From HK1 sp965202875 (GTDB taxonomy: Bacteria > Pseudomonadota > Gammaproteobacteria > HK1), in NCBI GenBank assembly GCA_965202875.1, contig OZ241870.1, positions 5,332,001-5,396,000 of the forward strand: a stretch of 64,000 bases of DNA. Reading direction: 5' to 3'. The position numbers were made by a program, and so were the translations under genes. Of the stretch, positions 8,937 through 17,311 are shown piece after piece. How positions within the stretch are numbered: the stretch's first letter is position 1; the number at the start of each line of letters is the position of its first letter. The notes below the pieces were generated by a model. The model saw only the letters and a list, made by a program, of their open reading frames with translations. It searched no databases and was not told the origin of the DNA.

Positions 8937-9686
8937 TCACCGGCCGGGGCGCTCCACCGCCGGGGTGTCCGCCGGCGCCTCGAAGTACAGCCCGACCAGT
9001 TCCTCCAGCGAGTCGACGACCACGTCCGGGCCGGCTTCCGAGGCGTCCCGCCCGTGGTTGTAGCCGTAGCCGACGCATACCACCCTCATGCCGGCCGCCC
9101 GCGCCGCTCCCACGTCGTTGCGCGAATCACCGACGAACAGCGAATGTTCGACGGCGACGCCGAGTCTGGAGCAGGCGTGGGTCAGCGGCAACGGGTCGGG
9201 CTTGCGGCGCGGGAGGGAATCGCCACCGATCACCAGCGCGAAGTGGCCGAGCAGCTCGAAATGCGCGAGAAGCTCGACGGCGGGGGCGTGCGGCTTGTTG
9301 GTGATGCAGGCGAGGGTCGCGCCACGCGCGCGCAACGCCGCGAGCCCTTCCCGCACCCCGGGATAGACACGGCTGCGATCGTGGCCGTGGGCGGCATGGA
9401 GATCGAGGAACACCGCGCACGCTTCACGGCTCAGGTCCGGGTCCGCCACCGCCGCGTCCGGTTCGCCGGTGAGGGCGCGGTCGATGAGCCGCTCCACGCC
9501 GTTTCCGACCCAGTCGCGTACGAGCGCTTCCCCTCTCGCGGGGACGCCGAAGCACTGCATCGTCCGGTCGATGCACCAGGCGAGATCGGGGACCGTGTCG
9601 ACGAGGGTTCCATCGAGATCGAAGGCGACGAGCTTCGGCGGCGTCGCGGCGAGGGTATGCGCCGGTCCGTGCGGAGTCGGGTTCAT
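8937..9686 (-). CDS. gph: Phosphoglycolate phosphatase (HAD superfamily)
   Basis: HAD-type phosphatase of 249 aa that removes 2-phosphoglycolate formed in DNA-repair and photorespiratory side reactions. All HAD motifs are present: nucleophile motif I FDLDGTLVDTVPD (about residues 21-33), motif II CITNKPH, the Lys in PRRKPDP, and motif IV FVGDSRNDVGAARAAGM. The start at 9686 overlaps the stop of the preceding 111-aa gene by 4 bp (ATGA), so the two are translationally coupled. In many gammaproteobacteria gph precedes trpE, which supports the idea that this locus has lost trpE and trpG. Confidence 0.92.
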   Translation of the reverse strand: MNPTPHGPAHTLAATPPKLVAFDLDGTLVDTVPDLAWCIDRTMQCFGVPARGEALVRDWVGNGVERLIDRALTGEPDAAVADPDLSREACAVFLDLHAAHGHDRSRVYPGVREGLAALRARGATLACITNKPHAPAVELLAHFELLGHFALVIGGDSLPRRKPDPLPLTHACSRLGVAVEHSLFVGDSRNDVGAARAAGMRVVCVGYGYNHGRDASEAGPDVVVDSLEELVGLYFEAPADTPAVERPGR

Positions 9687-10018
9687 CCGGCCGGGCCGGC
9701 GTTCGGGCGGGTGCGCGGACACGTGTCTTCGCCATGGCCGAAGAAACGGCGCAGGCCGCCGGGGCAGCGGAATGCGAACGGGGCGCGGACGTACGGCTTC
9801 GGTCCGCCGGCGGCGCAGAACCGGGCCGGCGCATCCGGGAACGGCTCGATCTCCACCGGTGCGAACCCTGTCCCTCGCACGCGGTCGAGGAAGTCCTTCC
9901 TGTACATCCAGGCGCCGCCGTTCGCGGCGAACCCGTCCTTGCCGATACCGGGCTGCTCCCGGCGGAACTCGTCCGCGGTACGGGCGCCGTCGGCGCCGTG
10001 ATGCGTGTCGATCATCAT
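9683..10018 (-). CDS. Small hypothetical protein coupled to gph
   Basis: A 111-aa protein I do not recognise. It begins MMIDTHHGADGARTADEFRR and contains GAWMYRKDFLDRVRGTGFAPVEI, with a proline- and arginine-rich C-terminus; no signal peptide or membrane span is visible. Support for a real gene is positional: it starts 14 bp after the radC stop and its own stop overlaps the gph start as ATGA. Amino-acid composition is balanced, unlike the Arg/Ala/Gly-rich false frames around it. The two adjacent ATG codons (10016-10018 and 10013-10015) make the exact start uncertain. It could also be the tail of a longer ancestral gene. Confidence 0.6.
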   Translation of the reverse strand: MMIDTHHGADGARTADEFRREQPGIGKDGFAANGGAWMYRKDFLDRVRGTGFAPVEIEPFPDAPARFCAAGGPKPYVRAPFAFRCPGGLRRFFGHGEDTCPRTRPNAGPAG

Positions 10019-10032
10019 CGATCCCTTTCCGC

Positions 10033-10707
10033 TCAGAGCCAGCCGCGCTCGACGAAAGAGACCACCTCCCCGTCCCCGATCACGAAATGATCGAGGAGCC
10101 TCACGTCCACCAGGGCCAGGGCGTCGCGCAGCTTGTGGGTGATCTCGTGGTCCGTGAGGCTCGGCTCGGCGACGCCCGAGGGGTGGTTGTGCGCCGCGAT
10201 CAGCGCCGCCGCGTTGAGCTCCAGCGCGCGCTTGGCGACCTCGCGCGGGTGCACGCTCGCGCCGTGGATGGTGCCCCGGAACATCTCTTCGAAGCAGATG
10301 GTCCGGTGCCGGTTGTCGAGGAACAGGCACGCGAACACCTCGTGCGGCCGGGAGCGCAGCCGGGCGCACAGGAAGCGGCTGGTGTGGTCGGGGTTGGTGA
10401 ATGCGTCGATACGGCGAATCCGCTCTTCGAAGTAGCGGGTGGCGAGCTCCAGCGCGCCCTTGAGCAGCGCCGAGCGGGCGGGCCCGATCCCCGAAAGGGT
10501 GGAGAGACGATCGGGGCCCAGGTCGAGGAGTCCACGCAGCCCCTGCGTCTGCTCCAGCGCCGTGCGCGCGACATCGACGGCGGAGGCCCCGCGGGTGCCG
10601 GTCTGGATGAACAGCGCGAGCAGCTCCGCGTTGGAGAGCGCCCCCGGTCCGTGGGTGAGCAGCTTCTCGCGCGGGCGCTCCTCGCGCGGCCAATCGGTGA
10701 TGGGCAT
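10033..10707 (-). CDS. radC: RadC family (UPF0758) JAMM-domain protein
   Basis: RadC-family protein of 224 aa, the normal length. The N-terminal half has a helix-hairpin-helix-like region (LSTLSGIGPARSALLKGALEL); the C-terminal half is the JAB/JAMM metalloprotease-like domain with HNHPSGVAEPSLTDHEIT carrying the metal ligands (HxH...D). Despite its name a direct role in recombination repair is doubtful. It lies divergent to coaBC, with 83 bp between them, an arrangement conserved in gammaproteobacteria, and is followed closely by the 111-aa gene and gph. Confidence 0.93.
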   Translation of the reverse strand: MPITDWPREERPREKLLTHGPGALSNAELLALFIQTGTRGASAVDVARTALEQTQGLRGLLDLGPDRLSTLSGIGPARSALLKGALELATRYFEERIRRIDAFTNPDHTSRFLCARLRSRPHEVFACLFLDNRHRTICFEEMFRGTIHGASVHPREVAKRALELNAAALIAAHNHPSGVAEPSLTDHEITHKLRDALALVDVRLLDHFVIGDGEVVSFVERGWL

Positions 10708-10790
10708 GGGCGTTCCCGTGTCGCCGGTTCCGTTGCCGGCCCGCCCGTGGTGGTGAGCCGGTGAGACAGGCAGGGTAAACTCTAGCCGCC

Positions 10791-12047
10791 ATGTCGAGAC
10801 TACCCAACCGCCGGATCGTGCTGGGCGTCGCGGGCGGCATCGCGGCCTACAAGTCTGCCGACCTCGTTCGACGATTGTACGACCGGGGCTTCGAGGTGCG
10901 GGTCGTGATGACCGCCGCCGCGCGCGAGTTCGTGGCTCCGCTGACCTTCCAGGCCCTCTCCTCCAATCCGGTGCACTGCGATCTGCTCGACGAGCAGGCC
11001 GAGGCCGGGATGGGACACATCGAGCTCGCCCGGTGGGCGGATCTCGTGCTCATCGCGCCCGCCACCGCCGGCGTGCTGGCCCGGCTCGCCCACGGCTTCG
11101 CCGACGACCTCCTCACCACCCTGTGCCTCGCGACGACGGCGCCGTTGGTGCTCGCACCGGCGATGAACCGCCGGATGTGGCAGGCGGCGGCGACGCGGGC
11201 GAACGTGCTGACCTTGCTCGACCGGGGCGTCGCGATGCTCGGCCCCGGAGAAGGCGACCAGGCGTGCGGGGAGGTCGGGCCGGGCCGGATGCTCGAGCCG
11301 GCGGAGATCGCGGATCGGATCGCGGCCCGGCTTCGTGGCGGGGCGCTCGACGGGGTGAAGGTCCTCGTGACCGCCGGCCCGACGCGCGAGGCCCTCGATC
11401 CGGTGCGCTGCCTCACCAACCACAGCTCCGGAAAGATGGGATACGCGGTTGCGGGGGCGGCCCGGGAGGCGGGCGCCCGCGTCTCCCTGGTGAGCGGCCC
11501 CACCGCGCTGCCGCCGCCTGCCGGCGTCGAGCGCGTCGACGTGACGAGCGCCGGGGAGATGTACGCCGAAGTCATGGCGCGGGCGGCGGACTGCGACGTC
11601 TTCATCGCTGCCGCGGCCGTCGCGGACTACCGCCCGGCTCGTTGCGCGGAGCAGAAGATCAAGAAAGGCGAGGGGCCGGCCGCCGTCGAACTCGTGCGCA
11701 CGCCGGACATCCTCGCCGGCGTGGCGGCGATGGACGGCGGTCCGTTCACGGCAGGGTTCGCGGCGGAGACGGAGTCGGTGCAGGCGCATGCACGGGACAA
11801 GCTCGAACGCAAGGGGCTCGACATGATCGCGGCGAACCGCGTGGGGCTCCCGGACCGCGGGTTCGCGAGCGAGCGCAACGCGCTGAGCGTGCTGTGGCGT
11901 GGCGGCGGCCGGGAGCTCGCGCTCGCCCCGAAGCCCGAGCTCGCCCGGCGCTTCATCGCACTCGTCGCCGATCGGTATCGTGCGGAACATCCGCCTTCGG
12001 GTTCCCGATCCGAGGGCCGCTCACCCACCGGAAAGAGGAGGCCATGA
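10791..12047 (+). CDS. coaBC: Bifunctional phosphopantothenoylcysteine decarboxylase / phosphopantothenate-cysteine ligase
   Basis: Fused coenzyme A enzyme, 418 aa. The N-terminal CoaC flavoprotein domain (residues ~1-185) starts with RRIVLGVAGGIAAYKSADLVRRL and contains PAMNRRMW, which holds the conserved Asn; the active-site Cys lies in GEGDQACGEVGPGRM. The C-terminal CoaB domain has VLVTAGPTREALDPVRCLTNHSSGKMG and the KxKK-type motif in EQKIKKGEG. Its stop overlaps the dut start by 4 bp. Product supply links it to the essential core of CoA synthesis. No sign of damage. Confidence 0.96.
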   Translation: MSRLPNRRIVLGVAGGIAAYKSADLVRRLYDRGFEVRVVMTAAAREFVAPLTFQALSSNPVHCDLLDEQAEAGMGHIELARWADLVLIAPATAGVLARLAHGFADDLLTTLCLATTAPLVLAPAMNRRMWQAAATRANVLTLLDRGVAMLGPGEGDQACGEVGPGRMLEPAEIADRIAARLRGGALDGVKVLVTAGPTREALDPVRCLTNHSSGKMGYAVAGAAREAGARVSLVSGPTALPPPAGVERVDVTSAGEMYAEVMARAADCDVFIAAAAVADYRPARCAEQKIKKGEGPAAVELVRTPDILAGVAAMDGGPFTAGFAAETESVQAHARDKLERKGLDMIAANRVGLPDRGFASERNALSVLWRGGGRELALAPKPELARRFIALVADRYRAEHPPSGSRSEGRSPTGKRRP

Positions 12048-12505
12048 ACGAGCACAGCATCCGGCTCAAGGTCCTTGATGCGAGGATCGGACCCGAGTTC
12101 CCGTTCCCGCGCTACGAGACCGAGGGGGCGGCGGGGCTCGACCTGCGGGCCTGCATCGATGCGCCGGCCGAGTTCGCGCCGGGCGGGACCGACCTCGTGC
12201 CGAGCGGTATCGCCGTCCACATCGCCGATCCGGGCCTCGCGGCGGTGGTGCTGCCCCGTTCCGGCCTCGGACACCGGCACGGCATCGTGCTCGGCAACCT
12301 AGTCGGGCTGATCGATTCCGACTACCAGGGACAGATATTCATCTCGGTATGGAACAGGGGCCGCGAGCCCTTTACGATCGAACCGGGTGAGAGGATCGCC
12401 CAGCTCGTCTTCCTTCCCGTCGTCCGTCCCCGCTTCGAGGTCGTCGAAGCCTTCGACGAAACCGAACGCGGCGAAAGCGGGTTCGGCCATTCCGGCCGGA
12501 CGTGA
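12044..12505 (+). CDS. dut: dUTP pyrophosphatase
   Basis: Trimeric dUTPase, 153 aa, hydrolysing dUTP to dUMP. Motifs are in order: AAGLDLRA, then PRSGLGHRHGIVLGN, GLIDSDYQG with the catalytic-site Asp, GERIAQLVF, and the C-terminal arm RGESGFGHSGR that closes over the nucleotide. It starts with the ATGA overlap on coaBC, after a GGAAAGAGGAGG ribosome-binding site inside coaBC, so the pair is translationally coupled. The neighbouring order coaBC-dut-algC-argB matches pseudomonads. Confidence 0.96.
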   Translation: MNEHSIRLKVLDARIGPEFPFPRYETEGAAGLDLRACIDAPAEFAPGGTDLVPSGIAVHIADPGLAAVVLPRSGLGHRHGIVLGNLVGLIDSDYQGQIFISVWNRGREPFTIEPGERIAQLVFLPVVRPRFEVVEAFDETERGESGFGHSGRT

Positions 12506-12518
12506 GCGGAGTGCTCCG

Positions 12519-14045
12519 ATGCCGTTGAACCGACCAGGTGAAGAAGGGCAGGGACGGATGCCGCCGCCCGCCGGGGCGGCAAGCTCCGCTCCGGCGCCCG
12601 GGCGTCCGGAGGTGCTTCCCGCGTCCATCTTCCGCGCCTACGACGTCCGCGGCGTCGTCGGCGACACCCTCACCGCGGGGATCGTCCGGCGGATCGGTCG
12701 CGCGATCGGCGCGGAGGCGCACCGCCGGGGCGTACGGACGCTGGTCCTGGGCCGCGACGGACGCCACTCCAGCCCCGAGCTGCTCGATGCGCTCACCAGA
12801 GGGGTGCGCGAGAGTGGCCGCGACGTCATCGACGTCGGGCGGGTGCCGACTCCGCTGCTCTATTTCGCAACGGAGCACCTCGGCACCGGCAGCGGGGTCA
12901 TGGTCACCGGCAGCCACAACCCCCCCGAGTACAACGGGTTGAAGATCCTCCTCGCCGGAGAGTCTCTGCACGGCGATGCGATCCAGGGCCTCAAGCGCCG
13001 GATCGAAGAGGACGATCCCGGAACCGGTACCGGCGTCGATGCCGGGATTGACGCCGCATCCGCCACCGTGGCCGTCACCGGACGGGGCGGCCTCCGGAGC
13101 GCGGAGGTGATCGAAGACTACATCCACCGGGTCCACGAGGAGATCCCCGCCGGGTCCGGCCGCGACGCCAGAAAGATCGTCATCGACTGCGGCAACGGCG
13201 CCGCCGGAGACGTCGCGCCGAGACTGTTCAGAACCCTCGGGCACGACGTCGTCGAGCTCTACTGCGACGTCGACGGCGACTTCCCCAACCACCACCCCGA
13301 CCCGAGCGTACCGGCGAACCTCCGGGATCTGATCGCGGCGGTGCGGGCGCACGCGGCGGACCTCGGGCTGGCGTTCGACGGCGACGGGGACCGTCTCGGG
13401 GTCGTCGATGGGGAAGGGACCATCATCTGGCCGGACCGGCAGATGATGCTGTTCGCCGGCGACGTGCTGGCGAACCATCCCGGAGCCGAGGTCGTCTTCG
13501 ACGTGAAGTGCTCCAACCTGTTGCCGGCGATGATCGAGAAGCTCGGGGGGCGGCCGGTCATGTCGAAGACCGGCCACTCCTTCATCAAGACCCGGCTCCG
13601 GCAGACCGGCGCGCCGCTCGCGGGCGAGATGAGCGGGCACATCTTCTTCGCGGACCGCTGGTACGGCTTCGACGACGCGCTCTACGCCGCGGTCCGCCTC
13701 GTGCGGATCCTGACCGGCCTCGGGGAGCCCGCGTCCCGGGTGTTTGCGCGGTTCCCGTCGGCCAGCGGCACCCCGGAGCTCCGGTTGAGGGTCGGGGAAG
13801 GCGGACAGGCGAGGTGGGTCGAGGCGCTGCTCGCCGACGACCATTTCCCCGATGCGAAGAAGACGACCATCGACGGCCTGCGGGCCGACTTTGCCGACGG
13901 ATGGGGCCTCGTCCGCGCTTCGAACACCGAACCGAGCCTGGTGCTGCGCTTCGAGGGAGCGGACGATGCGGCCCTCGAACGCATCAAGGGGGAATTCAGG
14001 CGGGCGCTGCTCTCCGTCGATCCCTCGCTGGATCTGCCGTTTTGA
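12519..14045 (+). CDS. algC: Phosphomannomutase / phosphoglucomutase
   Basis: Alpha-D-phosphohexomutase of 508 aa, supplying Man-1-P and Glc-1-P for surface polysaccharides. The phosphoserine loop VTGSHNPPEYNGLK, the metal loop DGDGDRLGVVD, the sugar loop GEMSGHIFF and the phosphate loop RASNTEPSLVLRFEG are all intact. Similarity begins at ASIFRAYDVRG (about residue 35); the first ~30 residues are Pro/Ala/Gly-rich, so the true start could also be the ATG at 12558. It starts 13 bp after dut. The three glycosyltransferases at 59-63 kb are potential downstream users of its products. Confidence 0.94.
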   Translation: MPLNRPGEEGQGRMPPPAGAASSAPAPGRPEVLPASIFRAYDVRGVVGDTLTAGIVRRIGRAIGAEAHRRGVRTLVLGRDGRHSSPELLDALTRGVRESGRDVIDVGRVPTPLLYFATEHLGTGSGVMVTGSHNPPEYNGLKILLAGESLHGDAIQGLKRRIEEDDPGTGTGVDAGIDAASATVAVTGRGGLRSAEVIEDYIHRVHEEIPAGSGRDARKIVIDCGNGAAGDVAPRLFRTLGHDVVELYCDVDGDFPNHHPDPSVPANLRDLIAAVRAHAADLGLAFDGDGDRLGVVDGEGTIIWPDRQMMLFAGDVLANHPGAEVVFDVKCSNLLPAMIEKLGGRPVMSKTGHSFIKTRLRQTGAPLAGEMSGHIFFADRWYGFDDALYAAVRLVRILTGLGEPASRVFARFPSASGTPELRLRVGEGGQARWVEALLADDHFPDAKKTTIDGLRADFADGWGLVRASNTEPSLVLRFEGADDAALERIKGEFRRALLSVDPSLDLPF

Positions 14046-14061
14046 GCGCGAGCGCCCTCCC

Positions 14062-14967
14062 GTGACTCGAAGCTCCGAAGCGGCGGTGCGGACCGCGAAG
14101 GTCCTCATCGAGGCGCTGCCCTACATCCGGCGTTTCCAGGGCAAGACCATCGTGGTCAAGTACGGCGGGGCGGCGATGGAAAGCGACGCCCTCAAGGGCG
14201 GCTTCGCGCGCGACGTCGTCCTGATGCAGCTCGTCGGCATGAACCCGGTGGTGGTGCACGGCGGCGGTCCCCAGATCGGTCGGCTGCTGGCCCGGATCGG
14301 CAAGGAGTCGCGCTTTGTCGACGGCATGCGCGTCACCGACTCCGAGACCATGGACGTGGTCGAGATGGTGCTCGGCGGCCTCGTCAACAAGGAAATCGTG
14401 AACCTCGTCAACCGGCACGGGGGCAACGCGGTCGGGCTCACCGGGAAGGACGGCGGGCTCATCCACGCCCGCAAGCTCACCGTGAGCCGCAGCCGCCCGG
14501 AGCTGGAAGCCCCCGAGATCATCGACATCGGCCACGTCGGCGAGGTCACGCGCATCGACACCGGGGCGCTGGAGCACCTCGCGCGCGGCGGCTTCATCCC
14601 GATCATCGCGCCGATCGGCACGGGTGACGGCGGAGAGTCCTACAACATCAACGCGGACCTCGTGGCAGGGAAGATCGCGCAGGCGCTCTGGGCGGAGAAG
14701 CTGATGCTCCTGACCAACACGCCGGGCCTGCTCGACCGGGAGGGTGCGCTGATTCCCTCGCTGGACGTACAGGCGGTGGAGGCCCTGATCGCGGACGGAA
14801 CCATCGGCGGCGGCATGCTGCCCAAGGTACGGTGTGCGCTCGACGCGGTCCAGGGCGGCGTCCACACCGCCCAGATCATCGACGGCCGGGTCGAGCACGC
14901 CGTCCTGCTCGAAGTGTTCACGAGCGAGGGCATGGGCACGTTCATCAGCCGGAGGGAACGATCTTGA
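14062..14967 (+). CDS. argB: Acetylglutamate kinase
   Basis: Second enzyme of arginine synthesis, 301 aa, phosphorylating N-acetylglutamate. The nucleotide/substrate motifs VVKYGGAAM, VVHGGGPQIG and the C-terminal GGMLPKVRCALDAVQGGV segment are canonical. GTG at 14062 is the best start: it is in frame, 16 bp past the algC stop, and the next residues lead directly into the family N-terminus (AKVLIEALPYIRRF). The long N-terminal helix found in arginine-sensitive forms appears present, so feedback inhibition is plausible. The stop overlaps the slmA start. Confidence 0.95.
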   Translation: MTRSSEAAVRTAKVLIEALPYIRRFQGKTIVVKYGGAAMESDALKGGFARDVVLMQLVGMNPVVVHGGGPQIGRLLARIGKESRFVDGMRVTDSETMDVVEMVLGGLVNKEIVNLVNRHGGNAVGLTGKDGGLIHARKLTVSRSRPELEAPEIIDIGHVGEVTRIDTGALEHLARGGFIPIIAPIGTGDGGESYNINADLVAGKIAQALWAEKLMLLTNTPGLLDREGALIPSLDVQAVEALIADGTIGGGMLPKVRCALDAVQGGVHTAQIIDGRVEHAVLLEVFTSEGMGTFISRRERS

Positions 14968-15554
14968 ACGCGCCCCGCCCGGTCCCGCGCCGCCAGCAAA
15001 TCCTCGAAGCGCTGGCCCGGGAGATCGAGCGGCATCCCGCGTCGAGGATCACCACCGCACGCCTCGCCGGCGTGGTAGGGGTGTCGGAGGCGGCCCTCTA
15101 CCGCCACTTTCCCGGCAAGGCCGCGATGTTCGAGGCTCTCATCGAATTCTCGGAGGAGGCGGTGTTCGGGCTCGTCAACCGGATCCTCGCCGAGGAGCGC
15201 GACGGAGGGCGGCGCTGCTGCGAGCGGGTCGTCGGAGTGGTGCTCGGGTTCTCTGAGCGCAACGCCGGGATCACCCGGGTGCTCATCGGCGAGGCCCTGG
15301 TCGGTGAGGATCGGGCGCTCTCGCAACGGGTGGCCCGGTTCTTCGACCGGCTGGAAACGCAATTGCGCATCCTCATCCGCGACGCCGAGGACGCGGACCT
15401 CACCCAGCGCAGCCAAGCCGCCGCGAGCGCCAACCTCATCACTGCGTTCATCCTCGGCCGGATGCACCGGTTCAGCACCAGCGAGTTCACCCGCAGCCCG
15501 ACCGAACACCTTGACCGGCAGTGGGCGATGCTCGCCGGCGCGGTCTTCGGCTGA
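14964..15554 (+). CDS. slmA: Nucleoid occlusion factor SlmA (TetR family)
   Basis: DNA-binding FtsZ antagonist of 196 aa that blocks division over the nucleoid. The TetR helix-turn-helix is clear (ITTARLAGVVGVSEAALYRH, about residues 30-49), followed by FPGKAAMFEALIEFSEEAV; the C-terminal half has LGFSERNAGITRVLIGEAL, matching SlmA rather than metabolite-binding TetR proteins. The TTG start at 14964 overlaps the argB stop and is preceded by GGAGGGAACG. Position after argB supports the assignment. In Pseudomonas the same location carries the slmA/ttk gene. Confidence 0.92.
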   Translation: MNAPRPVPRRQQILEALAREIERHPASRITTARLAGVVGVSEAALYRHFPGKAAMFEALIEFSEEAVFGLVNRILAEERDGGRRCCERVVGVVLGFSERNAGITRVLIGEALVGEDRALSQRVARFFDRLETQLRILIRDAEDADLTQRSQAAASANLITAFILGRMHRFSTSEFTRSPTEHLDRQWAMLAGAVFG

Positions 15555-15791
15555 AGGTCGGGCGCGGGTGGTGGAAAGCGGATGGACTTTCGTCTGGTGG
15601 CGTCGTTTTCCCTGGCAGGGGGGCTCGCCGCCATTGCCTGCATGGGCGCCTTCGGGTGGCCCCGGGCCCTTCGATCCCTCATGACTTCCGCGCGATGTCA
15701 CCGGCAGCCGCCTGGCACGCGCTACGCGGGGGATGAGGCCGGGCGGCAACGGTGCCGACCTGGAACAAGGGAGACGATCGGAAGCCGATCG

Positions 15792-16547
15792 GTGGCAGCG
15801 ACGATCGAACACGAAGACGCCGTGCGGCTTGGCGCGGCCGATGTCCCCTACGTGCTCAAGCGCGTACCGCGCCGGCGCCACGTCCAACTCTTCCTCAACG
15901 ACAAAGGGACGATCGAAGTGCGCGCCCCGTGGCGGTTCAGCCTGCTCCGGGCGCGGAAGGCGCTGCACGAGAACGCCGAATGGGTCCTGCGCGTCCTTGA
16001 GAGCAGGCGCGCGAAGCTCGCGCGGCGGCCCCGTCTGATCACCGGCGCCCACCTCCCCTATCTCGACGAGTCGTTGTGCCTCGACGTCCGGCCGCCGGTC
16101 CGGATCGACCTGTTCGACGATTCCCGGACCCGGCGCGGCCGCGTGGAGCGCCGGGGGCCGGTCCTGCAAGTCAGCACCACGTCCGCCGGCGACGACGACG
16201 AGCTGCGGGGTCTGCTGGAAGGCTGGTATCGCAAGGAGGCTGCCGTCCACCTTTCCCACCGGATCGTGCACTATGCCTCCCGCCTCGGCGTGCGGCCCTC
16301 GCGGGTGACCGTCCGCGGGCAGCGCTCGCGATGGGGAAGCTGCTCCGCCAAGGGCACCGTGAGCCTGAACTGGCGCCTGATGCTGACGCCCGGCGAGCTG
16401 GTCGACTACGTCGTCGTCCACGAACTGTGCCATCTGCGCCATCTGAACCATTCGCCGCGCTTCTGGGCGATGGTGGGCGGCATCCTCCCCGACTACCAGT
16501 GCCGTCGGCGGCGACTCAACGCGCTCCAGGACCATCTTCCCCTGTAG
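15792..16547 (+). CDS. YgjP-like zinc metallopeptidase (DUF45, SprT-like fold)
   Basis: Putative gluzincin of the YgjP/UPF0758-unrelated DUF45 family, 251 aa. The hallmark is VVHELCHLRHLNHSPRFW near the C-terminus, supplying HExxH and the third zinc ligand, preceded by the family motif RWGSCSAKGTVSLNWRLM. The N-terminal half has RRRHVQLFLNDKGTIEVRAP, the usual beta-rich region. The GTG at 15792 is preferred because residues encoded by 15582-15791 look unlike the family and rich in simple sequence, but an ATG at 15582 would give a 321-aa form with a hydrophobic start. Cellular substrates are unknown. Confidence 0.85.
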   Translation: MAATIEHEDAVRLGAADVPYVLKRVPRRRHVQLFLNDKGTIEVRAPWRFSLLRARKALHENAEWVLRVLESRRAKLARRPRLITGAHLPYLDESLCLDVRPPVRIDLFDDSRTRRGRVERRGPVLQVSTTSAGDDDELRGLLEGWYRKEAAVHLSHRIVHYASRLGVRPSRVTVRGQRSRWGSCSAKGTVSLNWRLMLTPGELVDYVVVHELCHLRHLNHSPRFWAMVGGILPDYQCRRRRLNALQDHLPL

Positions 16548-16560
16548 GCGCCACCACGGC

Positions 16561-16725
16561 CGTATCCCCGTTTACAACGAAGAGGAATCGATCGAGGAGG
16601 CCCTGAAGACCATCGTTTCGGTGATGCGGAAAAGCAATTTTCGCTACGATCTTGTTGTCGCAGACGACGGCGGCACGGATATGAGCTTCAGATTGAGCGG
16701 CGACCTGCACGGGCAGGATCCGTGA
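16561..16725 (+). pseudogene. Remnant of a family 2 glycosyltransferase (N-terminal part only)
   Basis: One frame encodes IPVYNEEESIEEALKTIV and, after a short helix, FRYDLVVADDGGTDMS, the first two conserved blocks of GT-A family 2 glycosyltransferases (nucleotide-binding IPVYNEE and DDGSTD, the latter here DDGGTD). The frame then departs from the family and stops at 16723-16725, after about 55 residues; a complete enzyme has 230 or more. No start codon or ribosome-binding site fits. Codons are AT-richer than in neighbours (AAAAGCAATTTTCGC), which suggests horizontal origin. It is a dead fragment, probably left by deletion or insertion. Confidence 0.7.
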
Positions 16726-16767
16726 TACTTCTCCCTTCTTGAACCCTCTTCTGCCAAGTGACGGACG

Positions 16768-17166
16768 ATGGACATCCGAACCTACCTCCGCGGCGAGGAC
16801 GTACAGCTCACCACGCACTTCCACCTGCGGGAGATGGAGTGCCGGTGCGGGGAGTGTCCGACGACACTGGTCTCGCATCACCACATGGCTCGTCTGGAGG
16901 AGCTTCGCGAGCGACTCGGCGGGCACGCCGTCACGATCACCTCCGGCTTCCGTTGCGGCGCGCACAACCTGGCTTGCGGCGGGCATACGAACTCGCAGCA
17001 CTGCGACGGGATCGCCACGGACATCATGGCGCGAGGTTGCTCGCCGGACGAGGTCGCCGACGAAGCCGGCGCGCTGGGCTTCGACGGCATCGGCCGCTAC
17101 GACACGTTCACCCACCTCGATTCCCGCGGCTATCGCTCGCGGTGGGACAGGCGCGCGAGGAAGTGA
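16768..17166 (+). CDS. Peptidase M15 family (D-Ala-D-Ala carboxypeptidase-like, M15_3 type)
   Basis: Small zinc peptidase of 132 aa, a size typical of the phage-like M15A group that cleaves peptidoglycan cross-links or stem peptides. Ligand motifs are visible: TSGFRCGAHNLACGG and NSQHCDGIATDI supply the first His and Asp, and THLDSRG supplies the last His. Four cysteines in the N-terminal half (RCGECP and nearby) are unusual. No signal peptide or membrane span is present, so it may act as a phage or island endolysin. It lies just after the glycosyltransferase remnant, in a region of acquired and decaying DNA. Confidence 0.8.
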   Translation: MDIRTYLRGEDVQLTTHFHLREMECRCGECPTTLVSHHHMARLEELRERLGGHAVTITSGFRCGAHNLACGGHTNSQHCDGIATDIMARGCSPDEVADEAGALGFDGIGRYDTFTHLDSRGYRSRWDRRARK

Positions 17167-17311
17167 TGCCCGGCGGGGCCGTCCGCCGGTCCGTCGCGTT
17201 CCCATACGCCTCGGGCGGCGGGCACCCGCGGTACCCGAGGGCCCGATCGCCGGGCCAAGGGGGCAGGGCCGCGAAGCCGGGGAAAGATCAACGACACGGA
17301 GACCCGCACAG

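Noticed and set aside
15582..15791. N-terminal extension of the YgjP-like gene
   Set aside because: The extra 70 residues are unlike the family and contain arginine-rich simple sequence; the GTG at 15792 was preferred, though not proved.
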